Origin: Polaribacter sp. BAL334
GTDB lineage: Bacteria > Bacteroidota > Bacteroidia > Flavobacteriales > Flavobacteriaceae
Length of the DNA: 64,000 bases
Assembly (NCBI RefSeq): GCF_015767435.1
Contig: NZ_JADWOV010000317.1
Location: 238,882-302,881 of the forward strand
Direction: 5' to 3'
Shown: positions 55,401-63,802 of the stretch, one piece after another
Layout of the letters: every line of letters starts with the position of its first letter
Position numbering within the stretch: position 1 is the stretch's first letter
Position numbers and translations under genes: made by a program
Notes under the pieces: model-generated
The model's input: the letters and a program-made list of their open reading frames with translations, nothing else
What the model was told of the DNA's origin: nothing
Databases searched by the model: none

Positions 55401-55709
55401 TAATGCGTTTTTATATTCAACCTGAATTCCATTTTTTATTAACTCATAAATCTCCTTGTTTGCAATTATTGGCGAAAGTGTAGCTCTACTTTTGGTCAGT
55501 TCATAAATAGCGTGGTCTATACAATCAGACGGTAAATTTTTATTTAGCTTTTCTAAACTACTACGTAAACGGTCGAGTAACACCACATCTTTGAGTGTTT
55601 CTCTACCCATTAGTTTTTTCTCCCAAGCATTGATGTGTTTGTAACCCAATTTTTCGGTAAAGAAATTGATGTCGGCTACTTCAATATGTGATTCGTTTAG
55701 ATATGCCAT
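52416..55709 (-). CDS. hsdR: Type I restriction endonuclease subunit R
   Basis: 1097 aa. The N-terminal nuclease domain has the PD-(D/E)XK residues Asp145 (RRPDLLLY) and Glu159-x-Lys161 (MIELKN). SF2 translocase motifs follow: Walker A HTQGSGKSYSM near 306, DEAHR near 420, AFTGTP, and TGFDAPSVSTLYLD with IARTNRV. A long helical C-terminal region binds the methyltransferase core. It cuts DNA at distant sites after translocation. It is the last gene of the hsdM-hsdS-X-DUF262-hsdR operon, 11 bases after the DUF262 gene. Confidence 0.95.
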   Translation of the reverse strand: MAYLNESHIEVADINFFTEKLGYKHINAWEKKLMGRETLKDVVLLDRLRSSLEKLNKNLPSDCIDHAIYELTKSRATLSPIIANKEIYELIKNGIQVEYKNALGREENDYVKVIDFNEKTANDFLLVSQLSIEYQETQNITRRPDLLLYINGLPLVMIELKNATEKVKVGFDKNLKDYKRDIPQLFWYNLFVCVSNGIQTRVGSFNAPWDHFFSWLKLTDTAITHDQPTKDEIEIESQRTGEHLSLKIFGEGLCCKENILDYFENFVLYHKNKVKIIAKNHQYLGVNNAILALQNKDTNKGKLGIFWHTQGSGKSYSMIFFSKKIHRKVTGNWSFLVITDRKDLDGQIYRNFLETESIVETKDQKENYFRPKDKVNLREYLQSNRAYVFTLIFKFGIESGKTYPQLTDRKDWIVIVDEAHRTQYKSLAENMRIALPNAQYIAFTGTPLLKSELTKDWFGSYISEYNFAQSIEDGATVPIFYKKSVPRVEQINPDLVGEAAAILEDENLTEEQKSKLDKEFSTLLNVVRRDDRLEEIAKHIVKHFPYRLDVVDEDDRRRPMKAMVISIDKFTAVKMYDKVQYHLKEEIKELRKKIASENNPELKTRYEKAIAFMTETKMAVVISQEGSDKEEEKVFSDEKLDIRPHRRLIDHPDEDGRNIEDYFKDPNNTYRIVFVTAMWMTGFDAPSVSTLYLDKPLQNHTLMQTIARTNRVIEGKKNGLVIDYFGVFRNLKIALAAYAEGTKGRKNEDEEDEYPAKEFEELLSLLDQAISEAKLFCNELGADVDKILSMGERGFKEIELFQEYANIILAKDEHRKQLGLFVNTIVSLYDSAKPEVYEFPIVKKNRDVLQYLRDVVDRNVDQDEAVERAKKKIEELLDSSIVGKGDLQDAANLEYKIDSSKQIDLSKLNFELLRSEFPDKKHKNIQFADLRELLEVKLKQMMAQNKTRGSFLENFQKIIDDYNSGSISIEEAYEELVKQAEAMNEEQHRAAKNEMTEEEQELFDLLKKDKLTKEEEKSVRLAAKSLLVKLYDAKNKILIQEWHKEKATQEKVKREIQLVLGSLLPETSYDRLVFSQKVDVTFQHFYELAQMGRGFAA

Positions 55710-55720
55710 AGTTTAGGTTT

Positions 55721-57565
55721 TTATTCTTGAGTAAAGAAATCAATATTCCATATTTCGTCACTTATCAATTTGTATAAATCTTGCCTCGATGTTAAATCTG
55801 CTTTTTTGTATTCATTATGTGCTTTAAATGGTAATCCAGATTGTGCTACATAATTTAAAAAATTTGGATTTCTTTCATAACAAGTGCTGTTTAAAGATTG
55901 TGCCAAAAGATTTTCTTTTAAATAATGCGGTAATTTTTCTTCGTATTTTCCTGCTCCAAAAGATTGATTGGTTCCTCGTGGCAATAGAATTAAATCTCCC
56001 AAACGATTTCTTGTTTCATTAAACTCGTGCAATTGTGAAAATTCATCAGAATGAAACTCCATTTTATCTGCCCAAATGTGCTCTATTTCAAAAGGTTTAC
56101 CATCAGGATTGTGAAAATAGGTTACAAAAGTTGTCGATTTTCCTGATCGCTGTTCGATATGAGCTGTAATTCTACTTAAAATAAATTTGATAAAATGTTT
56201 ATTTTGTCCGTGCATCCCTAATCGAGAAATTCCTTCTAAATTTTCATCAATATCTTGAAGCTTTTGAGTGAATATTGCACCCAATTCTGAAATGGTTTTA
56301 TTTCTAATTTCTAATACCAAATTATACATCGTGTATCGAATAGAACTTTGAGAAAAATTACGATAGTTTGCGCCTCTATAAACCGAAAAGGTTTCTATAA
56401 AACGAGCGACCATATTCAACTTTTTATTTATCGTGTCTTCATTATCTGTAATAGAAATGGAAGCAAATAATAGTGGATCTGCAAGCGAGTTGGCAAAACC
56501 CCATTGTTGAGCATAATATAAATGTTCTAGCTCTTTTTTAAAATGCCATCTGGCATCATATATCTTTAAGAATAGTTTAGTATAAAAAAGCATATTTGTA
56601 TTGACAAATTCAAAAAAATCATTGGCATTAGTAAGATTGATTTTTTCGTTATTATCTTTTACCCAAGTATGAAATCGTGTACCAATTTTTTCAAAATCTT
56701 CATTTGCAGCACCAACTTTTCCCGGTCTAATGGTTAAAGCAAACTTTCCTCGCAACCAAGATTGAAAAAAACTAATGTCCGATTCGTCCCATAGTTCGTG
56801 CAACTTTTTAATTTCACTTTTCCAAACTAGGTTTATTTTATCTCGCTGTTCTTGTGTTTTAACTTTAGATAATAAATAACCCTTTAGCATTTCGCTTGGT
56901 GTTAGGTTTAGTCCACGATCATTCATCGTTTCAAAAATAGTATAAGCATTATCATCTGAATAAGCAGTGATAACAACTAATACTACATTTTGGATTAACC
57001 AATCTATAAAAAAAGGAAGTGCATCCCCTTTTAATTCATCTGGAAATAATTCCGCTATGTCGTCATATCGTTCGGTAATATTGTGTACTGTTTCATCATC
57101 GGTATCTTTTACATCATAAAATCCTTCGTTGAATAAAGCATCTAAACAATGTTTGCGTTCGGGAACATCAAGGTTAAAAGATTTTTGACCATAGGTTTCC
57201 GAGAAAATAAGTAAATCTAAATTGATTTTTTGAGCCAATCCTTTTTGAAGATTATTCAAATATATTAGAAAAAGTGTTAAGGATGTTAATCGTTGTTGCC
57301 CATCAATTACTGATCTTTTTCCTTCTTTGTTGCTCAATACTATTGGTCCCAAATAATAAGAGTTATAACTTGCAACATCTTCACGAAGATGCGTTTTGTC
57401 ATAATTTAAAAAAAAGGAGGTTTCTAAATCAGCTATTAGCTGTTCTATATGGAAACGTTGCCATTTATATTCTCTTTGAAAATAATCAATTGTATATTTT
57501 TTATTCGATAATACATCAGATATGCTGTAATCTTTAGCTTCTATTTTGCTTGATACGTTACTCAT
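55721..57565 (-). CDS. DUF262/DUF1524 protein embedded in the hsd operon
   Basis: 614 aa. The N-terminal DUF262 domain has YFQREYKWQ near 29-37 and VIDGQQRLTS near 86-95. The C-terminal HNH-like DUF1524 domain has FEIEHIWADK near 497 and NRLGDLILLPRGTNQSFG. This GmrSD-like protein is likely a second nuclease that could act on modified DNA. It sits between the 181-aa protein gene (4-bp gap) and hsdR (11-bp gap), so it is expressed with the type I enzyme. It is distantly similar to the DUF262 protein at 39723. Confidence 0.82.
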   Translation of the reverse strand: MSNVSSKIEAKDYSISDVLSNKKYTIDYFQREYKWQRFHIEQLIADLETSFFLNYDKTHLREDVASYNSYYLGPIVLSNKEGKRSVIDGQQRLTSLTLFLIYLNNLQKGLAQKINLDLLIFSETYGQKSFNLDVPERKHCLDALFNEGFYDVKDTDDETVHNITERYDDIAELFPDELKGDALPFFIDWLIQNVVLVVITAYSDDNAYTIFETMNDRGLNLTPSEMLKGYLLSKVKTQEQRDKINLVWKSEIKKLHELWDESDISFFQSWLRGKFALTIRPGKVGAANEDFEKIGTRFHTWVKDNNEKINLTNANDFFEFVNTNMLFYTKLFLKIYDARWHFKKELEHLYYAQQWGFANSLADPLLFASISITDNEDTINKKLNMVARFIETFSVYRGANYRNFSQSSIRYTMYNLVLEIRNKTISELGAIFTQKLQDIDENLEGISRLGMHGQNKHFIKFILSRITAHIEQRSGKSTTFVTYFHNPDGKPFEIEHIWADKMEFHSDEFSQLHEFNETRNRLGDLILLPRGTNQSFGAGKYEEKLPHYLKENLLAQSLNSTCYERNPNFLNYVAQSGLPFKAHNEYKKADLTSRQDLYKLISDEIWNIDFFTQE

Positions 57566-57569
57566 TTTT

Positions 57570-58115
57570 TTATAATTTATTACATTCTATAAATGTTATC
57601 TTTTTATATTCTACTTTCTTATTTTTCAAAAACACTGTGTTTTTATCACTCAATGCCGATTTATTATAAGCAATAATGCCAACCTCATTATCTTTAAACT
57701 TTTTCAATTCGCTTCTCATTTTTATTTGAAAAAAGGAAGGAGCAGTATTGAAAGCTTCACCTTTAATTTCAATATCATCTTTGTCAATTACGATTAAATC
57801 ATAACCTGAATGATTACTCATTTTAAGCTGAATGCTTTTTATATCATGTTTTTCAAACAAAATTTGTGCGGCTTCTAGCAATACTAAGTCGGAATGAATA
57901 CGATTACTAATTTCAAAAAAAGTTAGGTTTTGATACGGACCAAAACTTAATTTTTCCCTTTTTGCCCAAAGCATAAACTCTAATGTGGCTATATTGGGTA
58001 ATGTAAAATTAGTATTCTTGATGACTGTTTTGTAAACTTCATTTGCTTCTAGTAGCTCACTATAGGTAAGCATTGTATCAAAATACCGATTTAATGTAAA
58101 CGTACTTTCAGCCAT
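57570..58115 (-). CDS. Possible PD-(D/E)XK-fold protein in the hsd operon
   Basis: 181 aa. The central segment YDLIVIDKDDIEIKGEAF (about 104-121) has the Asp-spacer-Glu-x-Lys pattern of a PD-(D/E)XK site, preceded by a helix and followed by strands. This is a weak motif call and no family is recognised. It lies 6 bases after hsdS and 4 bases before the DUF262 gene. It could be a small nuclease or a DNA-binding partner of the DUF262 protein. Confidence 0.5.
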   Translation of the reverse strand: MAESTFTLNRYFDTMLTYSELLEANEVYKTVIKNTNFTLPNIATLEFMLWAKREKLSFGPYQNLTFFEISNRIHSDLVLLEAAQILFEKHDIKSIQLKMSNHSGYDLIVIDKDDIEIKGEAFNTAPSFFQIKMRSELKKFKDNEVGIIAYNKSALSDKNTVFLKNKKVEYKKITFIECNKL

Positions 58116-58121
58116 ATTTTT

Positions 58122-59390
58122 CTATTTATATTCTTCTTTTGGCTCTGCTACCATTAATAATTCCTTCTCCTCTGTTAGATGCTCAACCTTCAACTTACCC
58201 CTGATTAATCTTGGTAGTAATAAATCGAAAGATTCTTGAACAAGTTTAGTTTTTTGTAACAATAATTTGTGTTCTAAATCAATAGAATCTATAATTGAAT
58301 AAAAATTATTTAATATCTCTTCCGTAGGAATTAAAACAGATGTCTTTCTTAAAATGTCAGTATTAATATTTTGTATTGCAGCACCATAAGAAAAGTTATT
58401 AAAATACTCTGTCAGTGAATTTATTCTGTAATATAAATAAGAAGGTTTAATGTTCATTTTGTAACTATTTGTATAAAGCCAACCATCGTGAATACACCCT
58501 TTTATTCCTAAGAAAACACAAAAGCCTAAAGTACCACTAGTTGCTATTATTAAACTTCCTTCATCTAAATAACGACTAAAAGATGCACCATATTCATTTA
58601 CATATTCTTTTGTTTCTAATACAAATTTTGACGATGCAGTAGCATCAGCAATTTTTATCCAAGGTATATTTCCATTTTCAAAAAAACTAAAATCTGTTAT
58701 AGGTCTTGGTGAAGAACCTCGTCCAACTGTACATATGTCACCAATTTTAAGATTCTCCCAACCTTCTGGCAAACCATCTACAATTTTCGTGCTTTCATAA
58801 CCCGGAAAACGCAGACGCACAAACCATTCGTTATAGATTTCGACAGCCATTTCTTCTAATAACTTGATTCGTTTTTTGTTGTTCTCAATCAGTTCGTCAT
58901 AGGAAGATAATATTGATGCGATTTTTTGTTGGATCGGAATTGATGGAAGTTTTATTTTTGTATTTCGAAGTATTTCGGTATTGATATTTTGAATTGCAGC
59001 ACCCGAAGAGTAATTATTAAATTGTACTGAATAATAAATTAAAAAATAGTATAAATATTCCTTATCAATAAAATTTTTATTGTAGTTTGAAACATAAAGC
59101 CAACCGTCGTGAATACATCCTTTTACACCTAAAAATTTTATCAAACCAATTGAACCACTTGCAGATATTATTAATGAATTTGGTTCAAGATGTCTGCTGA
59201 AACTTGCTCCAAATTCATTTACATATTCTTTAGTTTCATAAATATATTTACCAGAAGCAGTTGCATCAGCAATCTTTATCCAAGGAATATCCCCATCAAC
59301 AAAATAACGTTGGTCAATTATTGGTCTTGGTGAAGAACCTCTTCCAACCTCACATAACTCTCCTATTTTATATTCTATCCAATTTTCCAT
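58122..59390 (-). CDS. hsdS: Type I restriction-modification specificity subunit S
   Basis: 422 aa with two target-recognition domains (about 8-165 and 213-370), separated by a central helical spacer (LLEEMAVEIYNEWF) and closed by a C-terminal helix region. The two recognition domains are unusually alike: both share GRGSSPRPI, IPWIKIADATAS, TKEYVNE.GASFSR, KGCIHDGWLY and GAAIQNINT. Normally the two halves differ and read two different half-sites. The start codon abuts the hsdM stop codon. Confidence 0.93.
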   Translation of the reverse strand: MENWIEYKIGELCEVGRGSSPRPIIDQRYFVDGDIPWIKIADATASGKYIYETKEYVNEFGASFSRHLEPNSLIISASGSIGLIKFLGVKGCIHDGWLYVSNYNKNFIDKEYLYYFLIYYSVQFNNYSSGAAIQNINTEILRNTKIKLPSIPIQQKIASILSSYDELIENNKKRIKLLEEMAVEIYNEWFVRLRFPGYESTKIVDGLPEGWENLKIGDICTVGRGSSPRPITDFSFFENGNIPWIKIADATASSKFVLETKEYVNEYGASFSRYLDEGSLIIATSGTLGFCVFLGIKGCIHDGWLYTNSYKMNIKPSYLYYRINSLTEYFNNFSYGAAIQNINTDILRKTSVLIPTEEILNNFYSIIDSIDLEHKLLLQKTKLVQESFDLLLPRLIRGKLKVEHLTEEKELLMVAEPKEEYK

Positions 59391-61490
59391 TTATATAAAT
59401 TCTTTGCTATTTTGAGTTATAAAATGGATTAATTCATTTGATCTTTTATTTAAAACATTTAATTCATCACTTTTAGAATTAATAATTTCAATAAATTCTT
59501 TATTGCTTATGGTGTTCCCGTCTAGCTCAAGACCAACATATCTACCAGCATTCATAGAATAATCTTGCTCTTCAACATATTCTGTTCTTTCTGCTAATTT
59601 GCATAATCCAGCTACATCAGCATATTTTGCTTCCGGGAAACGACTTTGCAACCAGTCCAAATTGGTTTGGAAATAGGTAACTTCATCAGTACTATCTTTC
59701 CATTGTTGTTGAAGTTCTTCAATTAGTTTTATCCCATTCAAGCCCAAAGCTATCCAGTCTTTATCGTTTTTAACTTTGATTTCTTTGTCTGCAAGTGCTA
59801 ACACTTCAAGTAAAGTGTATTTGCTTGTTTTTAAATTGGCATCAATTTCTTTAAGTTGGTGGGTGTATTGGGTTAATGTTTTAGAATAGGCAAGTTGTTT
59901 TTCATTAGCTAGCCCTTCGACTGCGCTCAGGGTGACAGGTAATGTTACATTTGGTAATGTTAATGCCTCTATTTTTTCAAGCAAACCACTTTCTGTAATC
60001 TTTTTAAAAACTTCGGGTTTGTGTTTGATTTTGCTATCTCTAGTATAATGCTGTAAATTGATTATCATACTTTTTAAAATAGTAAAATAATCATTAAAAG
60101 CAGTTGGCACTTTACTCATAGCTTCGTTAGCTTGGGTAATGTATTGATTAATCAATTCTAAATAACGCTCGTTTTCGCCACGGTACAAACGCACAATTGC
60201 TGTTAGGTTTTCAATGTGCTCTTCTTTCCATTCTCTATGGGCACGGTCTCTTTGATGGTAGGTATTTCGAGCATCAATGAATAAAATTTTATCTTTTCTC
60301 TCTGTGTTAATTTTTTGTTTGTCAAAAAACCAGAGCGTTGCAGGTAATGTAACGGTTAAAAACATATTTGATGGCATAGAAACCATACAATCTACAATAC
60401 CACTATCAACCAGTTTTTTACGAATTTCATATTCTGAATTTCCAGCATCAGAAGCCGAATTGGGCATAACAAAACCAGCTCTTCCTTTATCGTTTAATGA
60501 AGTGGCAAACAATGAAATCCAAAGGTAATTGGCATCGGTAATGCTGTCGTTGGTATTTTTGCCTTTGTTTTTGGGTAAGCCATATTTATAGAAACGTTCA
60601 TCGTTTTTTACGGTGCTTTCTTTTACTGATTTTACGTTAAATGGTGGATTTGCCATTACGAAATCGAACTTTCCTAAACCCTCATAAGGGTCATTTTCAT
60701 ATGAGTTGGTTTCGGTAATCTCGCCACGAATGTTGTTTACCATTAAGTTCATTTTTGCCAAACGAGCTGTTTCTCCCATATATTCTTGTCCGTAAACGTA
60801 AATATCATTCAGGTCGTGATTGGCTTCTTTAACAAAAGTGGCACTTTGTACAAACATACCGCCCGAACCACAAGCTGGATCGTATATCTTGCCAGCATAA
60901 GGTTCAATTACTTCTACAATAAAACGTACTACTGAAGTTGGTGTAAAGAATTCACCCCCTTTTTGTCCTTCACTCATTGCAAACTCTCCAAGAAAGAATT
61001 CATATATTTTACCAAAAATATCTCCAGTTGCATTCTTTGGAATGTCCGAGAACGTTTTTAGTAATTGTGGTAGTATGTCGGCTTTCTTTTTTTCTATTTC
61101 AAAGTAGGCTTCTTTTGGAAGTACATCTTTGAATTTATCGTCTTGGTATTTCTCGATGCCTTCCATTGCTTCGCGCAGTTTTTTAGCCAAGCTTTCGTCT
61201 CCAGGAAGATTTAGCAAAAAATCATATCGGGCAAAGTCAGGTAAATAAAATCCACATTTTGATAATGCTATAGAATGGATTGGTCTTTCTAATCGTGTAC
61301 CTTTTTCAACTTCGTATTCTTTAAGAATTTCTGGCTCGTAGTGGCTGTATTTATTTTCTGCAAATCGTAGAAAAATTAAACCTAAAACTGGCACGGCATA
61401 ATCGGCTGCTTTCAGTCCGCCATAAGCACGAAGTGAATTGGCAGAATCCCACAGGTCTTTTTCTAGTTTTTTGAGTTGTTCGTTTGTCAT
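59391..61490 (-). CDS. hsdM: Type I restriction-modification DNA methyltransferase subunit M
   Basis: 699 aa N6-adenine methyltransferase. It has the N-terminal HsdM helical domain (1-150), SAM-binding motif DPACGSGGMF near 203 and catalytic NPPF near 280. The C-terminal coiled-coil part beyond 420 is longer than average. Around residues 518-526 the sequence LPVTLSAVEGLAN is encoded by an interspersed repeat inserted in frame (59913-59937). It is the first gene of the operon. No clear -7 box was found upstream on this strand. Confidence 0.94.
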   Translation of the reverse strand: MTNEQLKKLEKDLWDSANSLRAYGGLKAADYAVPVLGLIFLRFAENKYSHYEPEILKEYEVEKGTRLERPIHSIALSKCGFYLPDFARYDFLLNLPGDESLAKKLREAMEGIEKYQDDKFKDVLPKEAYFEIEKKKADILPQLLKTFSDIPKNATGDIFGKIYEFFLGEFAMSEGQKGGEFFTPTSVVRFIVEVIEPYAGKIYDPACGSGGMFVQSATFVKEANHDLNDIYVYGQEYMGETARLAKMNLMVNNIRGEITETNSYENDPYEGLGKFDFVMANPPFNVKSVKESTVKNDERFYKYGLPKNKGKNTNDSITDANYLWISLFATSLNDKGRAGFVMPNSASDAGNSEYEIRKKLVDSGIVDCMVSMPSNMFLTVTLPATLWFFDKQKINTERKDKILFIDARNTYHQRDRAHREWKEEHIENLTAIVRLYRGENERYLELINQYITQANEAMSKVPTAFNDYFTILKSMIINLQHYTRDSKIKHKPEVFKKITESGLLEKIEALTLPNVTLPVTLSAVEGLANEKQLAYSKTLTQYTHQLKEIDANLKTSKYTLLEVLALADKEIKVKNDKDWIALGLNGIKLIEELQQQWKDSTDEVTYFQTNLDWLQSRFPEAKYADVAGLCKLAERTEYVEEQDYSMNAGRYVGLELDGNTISNKEFIEIINSKSDELNVLNKRSNELIHFITQNSKEFI
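59913..59937. repeat. Interspersed palindromic repeat, copy 2, inside hsdM
   Basis: CCCTTCGACTGCGCTCAGGG plus TGACA, one base different from the intergenic copy at 46214-46238. On the coding strand it gives VTLSAVEG without breaking the frame. Confidence 0.8.
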
Positions 61491-61725
61491 TATGTTTTAA
61501 AAAAATTATTTAGAAACAAAGCTTTAGATTAATCTACATCAAGCTTTACTAAAAAATTACTACTACTACTTATTAATCAGTTATATCAATCTAATTCGTA
61601 AAACTAAAACATTTAAAAGAATAAACCTATTCAATTTTTGAAATGGTATTAAGGTTTATTTATACCTCTTTACTAATTAATTCAAAATTAAAATAGCAAT
61701 CTACCCAAAGAGGGAGCATACATTT

Positions 61726-61739
61726 TACGGTTTTCCGTA
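61726..61739. promoter_or_regulatory. TACGG-N4-CCGTA palindrome, site 3
   Basis: TACGGTTTTCCGTA, the same architecture as the sites at 22419 and 22526. It lies 15 bases before the box TATCTTTG on the plus strand. Confidence 0.5.
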
Positions 61740-61754
61740 TTTTGAAGTGTAAAT

Positions 61755-61762
61755 TATCTTTG
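61755..61762 (+). promoter_or_regulatory. Candidate -7 box (TATCTTTG)
   Basis: Fits TAnnTTTG, downstream of a TACGG palindrome as at 22.4 kb. No plus-strand gene follows. Confidence 0.35.
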
Positions 61763-61832
61763 TATAACTATACTAGGATTTATTTAATAACCTGTATAGT
61801 TATTTTAGGACGGGTCAAGGACGGTTCAGAAA

Positions 61833-61887
61833 GATACTAGAGGGATACTTAGGGGATACTTAGGGGATACTTGGGGGATAGTGTTGG
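61833..61887. repeat. 11-bp G-rich tandem array (GATACTTAGGG)
   Basis: Five consecutive 11-bp units: GATACTAGAGG, GATACTTAGGG twice, GATACTTGGGG and GATAGTGTTGG. The G3-G5 tracts with 6-7 base spacers could fold as a G-quadruplex. Confidence 0.85.
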
Positions 61888-62061
61888 TGAAAGTATCCTA
61901 AAATTTTCAAATCATAATTTTATGAAAATAAAAATAGTTCCATTCAATAATTCCAGCAACTTCATTTATGATGTTTTCTAACATCCTTAGTAATCTCTTT
62001 TCATGATTAAAAATAGCTTTTATCTCGGTCTTTGTATTAATTCTCTAAAATAATGATTTTT

Positions 62062-63768
62062 TCAATAACCATTTTTAAACCCAATAAGTGTTTTTGAATA
62101 TTGATGATTCAGCGTTTCTTCTTTGCAATATTCTAGAAGCGTTTTTACGTCTACACTGTTTCCATAAATAATTTCGTTGATTTCATTTTTACGGACGATA
62201 TTATCAATTTGTCCGCCTGAAAAATCAAATAACGATGCTAACAAATCACAATCATCTATTGATAAATTTGGCAATTTAGATTTCCAGATTTGAGATTTGG
62301 CGGCAATATTTGGCTTTTGAAATTCAATTTTGAATAAAAAACGTCTTTCAAATGCACTGTCCATATTCTTCGTCAAGTTTGATGTAGCAATCAAAATACC
62401 TTCAAAATTTTCAATTTCTTCTAATAAAATATTTTGAATTCTATTTTCAGTATCACTCACATTTGAGATAAATCCTTCTTTGCGTTTTGAAAGAATAGCA
62501 TCTGCCTCATTAAAAAACAGAATGGGTATAAGCGTTTGATTCTTTACATATGATTGGTATTCTTGAAAAACATTCTTCATAATCTTTTCACTTTCGCCAA
62601 ACCACGCAGAACGAGAAGCACTAATATCGATTTTCATGATATCACGATTTGTGGCTTTTGCAATTTGCAACACACTTTCGGTTTTTCCTGTTCCAGGAGC
62701 TCCATGTAATAATACTGTTACTCCCTTTGGCAATGCTTTTTGAATCAGGCGTTCTTGAGTATTTTTGAAATTATCTTCCATTAAAAGGGTTTTCAATAAT
62801 TTTAATTGATGCGCTTCATCATCACTAAAAATTAAATTACGAAAAGGAATCGTACTTGGTTTAATTATAGTATCATGGTTCTTGTGTTTTGAATCTTTGT
62901 TATATAAGTTAATACCACATTCATTCAATAAGTCAAATGCTTTTTCTGTGAGTTTCATATTTACATCATTGAAAAAATTTTCATCATCAGTCTCTAACCA
63001 ACCTTCTTGAATCAACTTATTTTCTTTATTCAAAACCTTTTGAATTTTCAGAAAACATACATTATGTTTTTCATAAATTAATTTAAAAGTACGCTCGACA
63101 GAAGGATCTCCATCACCGTCAAAAAATTTCCACAAAACGAATAAAAACAAGTATTTATCTTCTAAAGAAATACCCAAAAAATTTATTTTTTCAATAAAAG
63201 GCAGATGGTTATTTTCTTCCAAAATTCGATGAGTTTGCTCAAACAATTCTTTTGTTGAAATTTCATGATCATCCCTTTGATCAGCGAGATTATAGAGATT
63301 TTCAACCAAACTAAAAATATCCTCATGTTTTTGGATACAAATCAAAACATCAGGTATTGGTTCACTTTTTAAAATCTTTTCAGTAATTATTTCGTTTACA
63401 AAAAATTCTTCATCGACACCTTTGAGCTTTAAATAACTGTGTTTATAGTTATTATTTTTTTTGAGAAGCAACCGTTTTTCATATAACTGAATAAAGTCAT
63501 CACTATATTCAAGAAGTTTCATTGGATTACACTCAAAATAAGAATTCAAATCCATTAAAGTTACTCTCCGTCCTTTATAGTTTAGAACATAAATTATAGA
63601 GAGAAAAAGTGCTTGTTGCTTTGAAATGTGAAAATATTCAGCAAGAAAAGAAAGTTCTTTATTAGCACCTTTAAATAACGAAATGTTGAGTTCAGTATTT
63701 TTTGCCTTTGTGTAAACAGCACCTATATTTTTTAATACTTGTAGTTTGAGAGTTATTACTGTAGCCAT
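62062..63768 (-). CDS. AAA+ ATPase
   Basis: 568 aa. The N-terminal ~300 residues are helical, without a recognised domain. A single AAA+ module spans about 330-560: Walker A HGAPGTGKTES near 352-362, Walker B PILFFNEADAIL near 413-424 (Asn in place of the usual first Asp), sensor 1 IATSNL, and arginine finger FERRF. It resembles the ATPases annotated near FtsH/SpoVK that remodel protein complexes. It stands alone. A -7 box (TATTTTTG, minus strand 63789-63796) lies just upstream, close to the end of an IS element. Confidence 0.78.
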   Translation of the reverse strand: MATVITLKLQVLKNIGAVYTKAKNTELNISLFKGANKELSFLAEYFHISKQQALFLSIIYVLNYKGRRVTLMDLNSYFECNPMKLLEYSDDFIQLYEKRLLLKKNNNYKHSYLKLKGVDEEFFVNEIITEKILKSEPIPDVLICIQKHEDIFSLVENLYNLADQRDDHEISTKELFEQTHRILEENNHLPFIEKINFLGISLEDKYLFLFVLWKFFDGDGDPSVERTFKLIYEKHNVCFLKIQKVLNKENKLIQEGWLETDDENFFNDVNMKLTEKAFDLLNECGINLYNKDSKHKNHDTIIKPSTIPFRNLIFSDDEAHQLKLLKTLLMEDNFKNTQERLIQKALPKGVTVLLHGAPGTGKTESVLQIAKATNRDIMKIDISASRSAWFGESEKIMKNVFQEYQSYVKNQTLIPILFFNEADAILSKRKEGFISNVSDTENRIQNILLEEIENFEGILIATSNLTKNMDSAFERRFLFKIEFQKPNIAAKSQIWKSKLPNLSIDDCDLLASLFDFSGGQIDNIVRKNEINEIIYGNSVDVKTLLEYCKEETLNHQYSKTLIGFKNGY

Positions 63769-63788
63769 GTTATTTTTACTTTATGCTA

Positions 63789-63796
63789 CAAAAATA
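63789..63796 (-). promoter_or_regulatory. Candidate -7 box (TATTTTTG) of the AAA+ gene
   Basis: The minus strand fits TAnnTTTG, 20 bases before the ATG. The -33 region falls inside the presumed IS end (TTTGGCGG), so the element may supply part of the promoter. Confidence 0.45.
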
Positions 63797-63802
63797 TTTC
63801 AA

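Larger units (their letters stand above)
61491..62061. other. 571-base non-coding region
   Basis: No supported gene lies between hsdM and the AAA+ gene. It contains the TACGG palindrome at 61726, a plus-strand -7-like box TATCTTTG (61755-61762) and the 11-bp G-rich array. A plus-strand transcript from that box would have no gene to reach, so it may be a small RNA. Confidence 0.55.
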
